Source: an uncultured Verrucomicrobiota bacterium
GTDB lineage: Bacteria > Verrucomicrobiota > Verrucomicrobiia > Opitutales > Seribacteraceae
Direction: 5' to 3'
Assembly (NCBI GenBank): GCA_902569115.1
Contig: CACFTI010000007.1
Coordinates: 18,277 to 82,276 of the forward strand
Length of the DNA: 64,000 bases
A program made the position numbers and the translations under genes. Each line of letters begins with the position of its first letter. Position 1 is the stretch's first letter. Under the pieces are notes generated by a model. The model saw nothing but the letters and a program-made list of their open reading frames with translations. It did no database searches and was not told the DNA's origin. Shown one piece after another: positions 57,998 to 64,000 of this stretch.

Positions 57998-60433
57998 TTA
58001 TAAATTATCTTTATTAGCAAGGGATGCATCATTTTCCTCAGATATGTTATCCCATGATTCCCATTGTTGTGATTTAAAATTGAAGAAATAGCGGGGATTG
58101 GAACCAAGTTCGAAATAGTGCCAAGTATCTGTTTTATGTGTATAAACCAATGGGTAGTGATCCGCATCGGTAAAAATCCAACCGCGGTCATTATCGTACA
58201 CCCATCCATTAATGAAAGGAACTTGAGCCATTTGAACAGCTTCCTCCGCTTGTTTTGTTACTGTTTCTAAATCATGGCTTAGCGAATTATGCTCGAATTG
58301 AAGATTATTTATCTGAGCAGTTAGGGACTCGTTCTTGCCTTTGAGATCGGTTACTTCCGCATTTAATGATTCGATTTGAACGGTGAGATTCGCTTTATCA
58401 TTACTAAGAACCAAATTATCTTCTTGGAGGTTTTGAATCTCGATTGATTGCTGAAGTACTTTTTCATTTAGATCGTTAATTGTATTTGCAAAGTCAGGAG
58501 AAGGAGGAGCTCCGGGAGCAGACTTAGGTGCAGTAAATTTTGGCATTGGACGACTGAGGGGATTGTTTGGGTCTGTCTTGGCTACTACTTCCTTTCCGTC
58601 ATCTATACCATCCCCGTCACTGTCCTTAGAGTTGGGATTTGAATAATATCCAAATTCGAGAATGTAACCGTTGCGATTTTCATTAAATTGGTTGTCATTC
58701 CATGCACGGTTACCATCAAGGGAAGGTCCCCAAGTCTGAAGGAAGTCTTCATCTCCGAGGTTGTTGGGCTCATTTGCCGCCCATTTTGTGAATTTCCATG
58801 CCTCTCCTGTGATCCATTCCCATACACCTTCGCTTTTCTCATCTGTACCCCCCAGCCAGTAAGTAGATGGGAGTGGACCAACTTCATTTCGGACAGCTTC
58901 CCATTCCTCTTGAGAAGTAATAGTTGCAAGGTGACCCCCTCTGCTCTCTGCGTCAGTTTTTGCACTTTTCCAATCGTAGGATCCGGCAATAAGTTTGTAC
59001 CTACCTCTGCCTACTTCATAAGCATCGGTCAGTCCATCGCCATCTGAGTCTTCGAGTCCTCCATCGAAGAGACGAGCAACCTCGGCGTCATTGATAGCAC
59101 GGTTATAGACATAAACATCATCTATATTTCCATGATACTTTCTGTCCCCGTGACGGTTCTTTCCTACAATAATGTTTGAGAATGAATTAGCATCCCCTCC
59201 CTCAAGCTCCTGTGAGTAGACCCTCTCTCCGTTTTCATAAAAGCGGATGACATTTCCGAGTACGGTAACTGCGAGGTGTTGCCACTCTTGAGTTACAAGG
59301 GCAAAGCTCTCTGGGTTACTTGAGAAAAATTGATAAGTAGGATACCGACCTCCACTGGTATGAATTTGGCATGTGTCGCGAGACCCTGGAGTTTTATCAT
59401 GAATATTGATTACTGAGCGATAGCGACTTTGCTCAGTGTTTGCAGCTTTTGCCCAAAGTGAAAGAGAAAAATCTCCAATACGATTTTCAATATCAGTAAT
59501 CAGGTAGTTGCTTTGTCCATCAAAAGAGTAGGCGGAATCTTCCATTCCAAAACGATCAATCGCCATAGTTGCACCATGATTTTCCAAGTGATTCTCATTT
59601 CCACTTTGGTCATTTGAGTCTCCGCTAAATGGGTAATGACCTACAAGACCGGCACTAAGGTCAATCATGTCAGAAGTGTCCTTGTAGAGAGCTTCCACCT
59701 CATATTCATTTAATCCCCTTCCATAGATCCTGAAGTCGTCCATGGCTCCATCCCAATATTGTATTTTTCCTTCGTAGTCGCGTCCTATCCTAAATGCAGT
59801 TGTAATCTCTAAACTGCCGGTATGACTAACGCTGGAGACCAGTTCCCCGTTGATGTATATTGCCTGCTTTTCATTATCAATAACTGTTGCAAAATGAAAC
59901 CATTCTTCTTTAGGGATAGCCTCACTACGAATGGTGAACTTTTTTTCGCCAGAATGATTAAACTCAAGCGTATTTCCTGAAGATGTTTGCGTTTCAAGAA
60001 AGATCTCCCAAACATTGGTCAGAGCTTCAAAAACTTGTTCGATTCCTGAAGAAGATTCGTTTCTGTAAAGCCAACCAGTGACCGTTAGCTCATCCTCAAG
60101 AATTTTTGAAAAGTCAGGAGTGAGTATGAAATTGTTTTTAAATGCAAAAGCGTTGTCCTCATGTCCAAAACGATTTTTTGTTCCGGTGGTTCCATTGACT
60201 AAACTATGGTTATTATTCCCTGATTTATCATCTCCCGATCCATCGAAAGAATAGTGGGCAAGTAACGAATCATTTAAGTTCACCTTTCCGATTCGGTCTG
60301 AATTAAACTGGGGAGTGATTTTAACATAGTCCAAGCCGTTGACCTTAGGTTGACTCGCAGCTGTCTTAAAACTTGTGAGTGTTAATAGTGAGGAAAAGAT
60401 AAGTGGTAAGATAATTTTATTATTCATAAGCAT
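57998..60433 (-). CDS. Secreted modular adhesin-like protein: two LamG-like domains, C-type lectin domain, TSP3-like repeat, coiled coil, aromatic-rich C-terminal domain
   Basis: LLAHYSFDGSGDDKSGNNNH and LVGHYPFSGDSNDQSGNENH; YKLIAGSYDWKSAKTDAESRGGHLATITSQEEW...WIT..NEPNN..; DSDGDGIDDGKEV; same C-terminal domain as the neighbouring gene. Confidence 0.88.
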   Translation of the reverse strand: MLMNNKIILPLIFSSLLTLTSFKTAASQPKVNGLDYVKITPQFNSDRIGKVNLNDSLLAHYSFDGSGDDKSGNNNHSLVNGTTGTKNRFGHEDNAFAFKNNFILTPDFSKILEDELTVTGWLYRNESSSGIEQVFEALTNVWEIFLETQTSSGNTLEFNHSGEKKFTIRSEAIPKEEWFHFATVIDNEKQAIYINGELVSSVSHTGSLEITTAFRIGRDYEGKIQYWDGAMDDFRIYGRGLNEYEVEALYKDTSDMIDLSAGLVGHYPFSGDSNDQSGNENHLENHGATMAIDRFGMEDSAYSFDGQSNYLITDIENRIGDFSLSLWAKAANTEQSRYRSVINIHDKTPGSRDTCQIHTSGGRYPTYQFFSSNPESFALVTQEWQHLAVTVLGNVIRFYENGERVYSQELEGGDANSFSNIIVGKNRHGDRKYHGNIDDVYVYNRAINDAEVARLFDGGLEDSDGDGLTDAYEVGRGRYKLIAGSYDWKSAKTDAESRGGHLATITSQEEWEAVRNEVGPLPSTYWLGGTDEKSEGVWEWITGEAWKFTKWAANEPNNLGDEDFLQTWGPSLDGNRAWNDNQFNENRNGYILEFGYYSNPNSKDSDGDGIDDGKEVVAKTDPNNPLSRPMPKFTAPKSAPGAPPSPDFANTINDLNEKVLQQSIEIQNLQEDNLVLSNDKANLTVQIESLNAEVTDLKGKNESLTAQINNLQFEHNSLSHDLETVTKQAEEAVQMAQVPFINGWVYDNDRGWIFTDADHYPLVYTHKTDTWHYFELGSNPRYFFNFKSQQWESWDNISEENDASLANKDNL

Positions 60434-60622
60434 AGATAAGTTAAAGATATAAATACACTAAATAGGTAAGAGTGTAAATGCAAGAAAAATTTATTAAAAA
60501 AATGATTTTCGCTAAAGTCTACAAAACCAATAGTTTATGAAAATAGTTTAAAGTATTTTTTAAAAATCAATGATTGTGTATTTCTTTTTTTCTAAAAATT
60601 TGTATTTCAGTATTATAAAGTA

Positions 60623-61135
60623 ATGCAAAATATTTCCGTTTCCCAAAGTTTTGATAAAAGAAAGCAGAATTCAGGCATTCCCCTGATTGATGTGAGGACG
60701 CCTGCGGAGTATGAATCGATCCATGCTGATGGGGCGGTGAATCATCCGATGGAATCCTTGCAGGTAGAGAAAATACCTTTTTCCAAAGAGGTGGAAATCC
60801 ATGTGATCTGCCAGTCCGGTGGACGCTCCATGAAGGTGAGCCAGAAACTTGAGGCTGTCGGATTTACCAATATCGTAAATATTGAGGGGGGAACTTCAGA
60901 ATGGCATGCGGCTGGGTTGCCGGTCATGGAGGGGAAGAAAGTGATGTCCCTCGAAAGGCAGGTGCGGATCGCGGCAGGTTCGCTGGTGATGATTGGAGCC
61001 GCGGTCGGGCAATTTGTGCATCCGGGTGGGTTTGGATTATCCGCGTTTATCGGAGCGGGATTAGTCTTTGCCGGGGTGACGGATACCTGCGGGATGGGGA
61101 TTATGATTGCGAAGATGCCCTGGAACCGGGCCTAG
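60623..61135 (+). CDS. Rhodanese domain fused to DUF2892-like membrane domain (YgaP-like)
   Basis: LIDVRTPAEYESIHADGAVNHP, VICQSGGRSMKVSQKLEAVGFTNIVNIEGGTSEWHAAGLP; C-term SLERQVRIAAGSLVMIGAAVG two hydrophobic helices. Confidence 0.92.
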   Translation: MQNISVSQSFDKRKQNSGIPLIDVRTPAEYESIHADGAVNHPMESLQVEKIPFSKEVEIHVICQSGGRSMKVSQKLEAVGFTNIVNIEGGTSEWHAAGLPVMEGKKVMSLERQVRIAAGSLVMIGAAVGQFVHPGGFGLSAFIGAGLVFAGVTDTCGMGIMIAKMPWNRA

Positions 61136-61144
61136 CAATCCAAC

Positions 61145-62260
61145 TTACCAGACTTCCACCGGGCCCTTGGGGACACCAATCTCTTTTCTTTGCTTTGCCT
61201 GGAAGGTGTCTTCTTCTTCCATGAAGGAGGCGATCATGGGTGCCATTTGATAGCGTTGCAATAATTCGCCGGTGTCATCAGTAAATTGTTTTCTCCATTC
61301 AAGGTAATCAGATAACACCTTTTCAAAATCTGTGCGGGAGCTGATTTTCACCACCGCGGTGTTAAAGGGTTTGACCGGCCCGAAACGTTTGGAGTACCAG
61401 GGAGCTACTTTCCGGAACTGCAGGGATCCGCGGTCTTCCCCGAACACTTCGACCATAAGATCATAGTGTCTGCACATGACCCGGATTCTTTCCTCAAAAC
61501 TGGGTTCCGGGGGAAGGGTGCCCGATTCCAAGTATTGCTGGGTATGGAGGAAAATCCAGGGGTTGTAAAAGGCACCCCGTCCGGCGGATACACCATGGCA
61601 ACCGGTCTTTTCGATCATATGCTTTGCCGCTTCGGGCGTGGTGACATCGCCATTACCAATGACCGGAATGCTTTTTATCGCTTCGACCACTTTTCGAATA
61701 CCCTCCAGGTTGACCACCCCTTCAAATCCCTGGGCCCGGGTACGGCCGTGTACAAAAATGGCAGCGACACCGGCATCCTCGAGGGCACGGGCAAGATCGG
61801 GGGCGGTTAAATTTTTATCGTCCCATCCCAGACGCATCTTTGCGGTAATCGGGACATCGACGGCTTCAACCATGGCACGGATCAGTCCCTGGGTTTTGGG
61901 CAGTTCATTCATCATGCTGGCACCACCCCCGGTTTTGGTGACCTTGGGGACGGGGCAGCCCATGTTGACATCGATGGAATCAACCCCGTGCTCCTGTAAA
62001 AGGATCGAGGCGTCACGCATCTCCTCTTTGACCCCGCCAAACAACTGGACGGAGAGGGGGCTGTCCTGATCATTGGTCTCGATCAATTTGAGGGCCTTGG
62101 GGTTTTGTTCGATCAGGGAACGCGCATTGACCAAATCAGTGGTGCACAGGTCGACCCCGCCAATTTCCCGAATGACCAGACGAAAGGGCAGGTTGGTGTA
62201 GCCAGCCAGGGGAGACAGGAAAAGATTCGATGAAAGCTGAAGCTGGCCCAGAGAAAACAT
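61145..62260 (-). CDS. tRNA-dihydrouridine synthase family protein
   Basis: LSPLAGYTNLPFRLVIREIGGVDLCTTDLVNARSL, VDSIDVNMGCPVPKVTKTGGGASMM, ITAKMRLGWDD, IFVHGRTRAQGF, VIGNGDVTTPEAA; start re-placed at MFSLGQLQLSSN. Confidence 0.92.
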   Translation of the reverse strand: MFSLGQLQLSSNLFLSPLAGYTNLPFRLVIREIGGVDLCTTDLVNARSLIEQNPKALKLIETNDQDSPLSVQLFGGVKEEMRDASILLQEHGVDSIDVNMGCPVPKVTKTGGGASMMNELPKTQGLIRAMVEAVDVPITAKMRLGWDDKNLTAPDLARALEDAGVAAIFVHGRTRAQGFEGVVNLEGIRKVVEAIKSIPVIGNGDVTTPEAAKHMIEKTGCHGVSAGRGAFYNPWIFLHTQQYLESGTLPPEPSFEERIRVMCRHYDLMVEVFGEDRGSLQFRKVAPWYSKRFGPVKPFNTAVVKISSRTDFEKVLSDYLEWRKQFTDDTGELLQRYQMAPMIASFMEEEDTFQAKQRKEIGVPKGPVEVW

Positions 62261-62499
62261 TACCTGACAAGCATGAATCATTAGCCGTTTTTTACAATCC
62301 CACAAAAAATCCGGTTGTTAAACTTAGAAACCATCTTTGGCCTCTTGTTTTTACTTTTCGTGAATGTATGAACCGGATGTCAGGAATAGATATGCTTTGG
62401 TCAGGAATATATACTCTTAAAGAATTAATGTGACGCTATTTACTCTTATGCTTGGAATAAAGAATTTACTCCCTATCTTGGAGGTAAAAGGAGTTATAT

Positions 62500-64000
62500 G
62501 GTGAGACAGCAATTTTATAAGAAACAATCTATTGTTATCTTTTTCTCAGTAGCCTGCTCTCTGTTTATCCTGACGCCTGTTCTTGCCGATAAAGAATTTT
62601 CGATCGAAGATACTTTCAAGACTCACTGTGTGAAGTGCCATGGTGCCAAGGGTAAGGTCAAAGGTGAAGTGAATTTAGTTTCCTACTTGGAGGGGGATGA
62701 TATTAAGGACAATCCTGAACTGCTGCAGACGGTGATGGAAGTGATTGATTTTGGGGAGATGCCGCCGGAAGAAAACAACCCGATCCCCAAGGATGAGCGG
62801 CAAATAATCGTGAAACATTTGAAGGAAATGTTGGAGGTGGCGGTAAAATCAAAGGAAGAGGTGGTGGTTGCTCCAATACGCCGAATGACCCGTTTTCAGT
62901 ATGCAAATGCGGTCAAAGATCTGTTGGGCTTGAAAGTGGAAGTATTTCCTTTGCCTGAGAAAATGATGCGCGACCGTTCAGGTTACTTCAAACCACATAC
63001 CGGAAAAATGCCGGCGAAGATGACGGTGAGCAGCCGACCGCTGGGGAAATCCGGGCTGATCGAGCCGAGGATGGATGGAGTGGCTCCTTTTCCCCAGGAC
63101 CTGAGGGCAGAGCATGGTTACGATACACAGGGGGATCATTTATCGCTCTCGCCCCTTTTGATGGAAGATTTCTTCCGGTTAAGCCGGAGTATTGTAAAGA
63201 GCCCTTCGTTTAATCCAAAAAATGTAGGGGTGTGGAAACAATATTTTGAGGAACTGAAACCGGAAATTAACCAGTCGGATGAATTGAAATCGCGCCTGCA
63301 AAACCTGCTCAAAAGAGCCTTTCGGGCTCCGGTTGATGATAAAACTTTCAACAAATACTTTTTATTTGCAGAGCAGGAAATGAAGAAAGGTGTCGGTATG
63401 GGCGAACTCATGAAAGATGTCTTTTCCGCAATTCTCGCTTCCCCCCGCTTTCTGTATCTCTATGACCGGGGAGCGGAAGAAAGCAGTAATCCTGAGTTCA
63501 CGCAAGACCTGGATCTGGCATCCCGACTGTCCTTTTTCCTCTGGGGCAGTTTACCGGATGAGGAACTTTTACAGGCGGCAGTGGAGGGAAAAATTCGCGA
63601 GGATGAGCAATTAGGCAGACAGGTGGATCGGATGCTGACCGATCAAAAACTGAAAAGGTTTTGTGATTCGTTTCCCATTCAGTGGTTACAACTGGACCGG
63701 ATTATATCGGCTGTGCCCGATGAGAAGAAATATAAGGATTTTTATTATGCAGCTCCCTTATACCGCACGACTATGGATATGATGATGGAACCCCTGCTGC
63801 TCTTCGAAACGGTATTGATCGAAGACCGGTCGATTCTCGAGCTAATTGATTCGAATTACACTTTTCGTTCTCCCCGGCTGAGGAAATGGTATGGTGAAGA
63901 ACCTGGAGGGAGACTGGGCGGTCCGGTGACCATTCCCTTTGCGAGGCAACCCGTTGCTGATAGACGGCATGGAGGCGTAATCACCAATGGAGCAGTCATG
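62500..64000 (+). CDS. DUF1592/DUF1588/DUF1587/DUF1595 PSCyt-type protein with N-terminal heme motif (partial, continues past window end)
   Basis: Not in ORF track because no stop in window; MVRQQFYKKQSIVIFFSVACSLFILTPVLADKEF...HCVKCHGAKGKVKGEVNL; RRMTRFQYANAVKDLLGL; FSAILASPRFLYLYD; LASRLSFFLWGSLPDEELL; GGRLGGPVTIP; good SD GGAGGT/AGGAG upstream. Confidence 0.9.

Noticed and set aside
62230-62433. 67-aa + ORF between Dus and the DUF1592 gene
   Set aside because: Overlaps the Dus 5' end and has no coding signature; probably a chance ORF in the intergenic promoter region.
1-64000. CRISPR arrays, tRNA/rRNA genes, IS elements, prophage or toxin-antitoxin/defence cassettes
   Set aside because: Looked for spaced repeats, cloverleaf/rRNA-like stretches, transposase and integrase motifs, and defence-type ATPase/nuclease pairs; none could be supported by reading the sequence.

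Overview
The window looks like chromosomal DNA from a heterotrophic PVC-superphylum bacterium, probably a marine Verrucomicrobiota-type lineage (inferred from gene families only). It is dense with families typical of that group: tandem DUF1549/DUF1553 (PSCyt2/PSD1) plus DUF1501 pairs, PVC-type beta-propeller/HEAT/cytochrome c dehydrogenases, PhoD-like phosphatases, four sulfatases, three sialate-O-acetylesterase-like proteins, several xylose-isomerase-like TIM barrels, a ThuA protein and an azurin. An AraC regulator diverges from a probable sugar-catabolic operon. Housekeeping or repair genes include a DEAD-box helicase, two ABC-F ATPases, DNA polymerase X-PHP, a SMUG1-type uracil-DNA glycosylase, heme A synthase, Dus and SulP. 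I see no CRISPR array, rRNA, tRNA, transposase or prophage. The most unusual part is an AT-rich segment (~56.1-60.5 kb). It encodes two modular secreted proteins (lectin/LamG and CBM-like heads, coiled-coil stalks) that share a nearly identical aromatic-rich C-terminal domain, plus a 56-aa ORF missing from the ORF track. Other points of interest are a 167-aa protein with a motif-like C-terminus, two CxPCR-type sulfatases, operator-like repeats, and possible leaderless promoters. No decisive new system is proven; all product calls come from reading motifs, without database searches.
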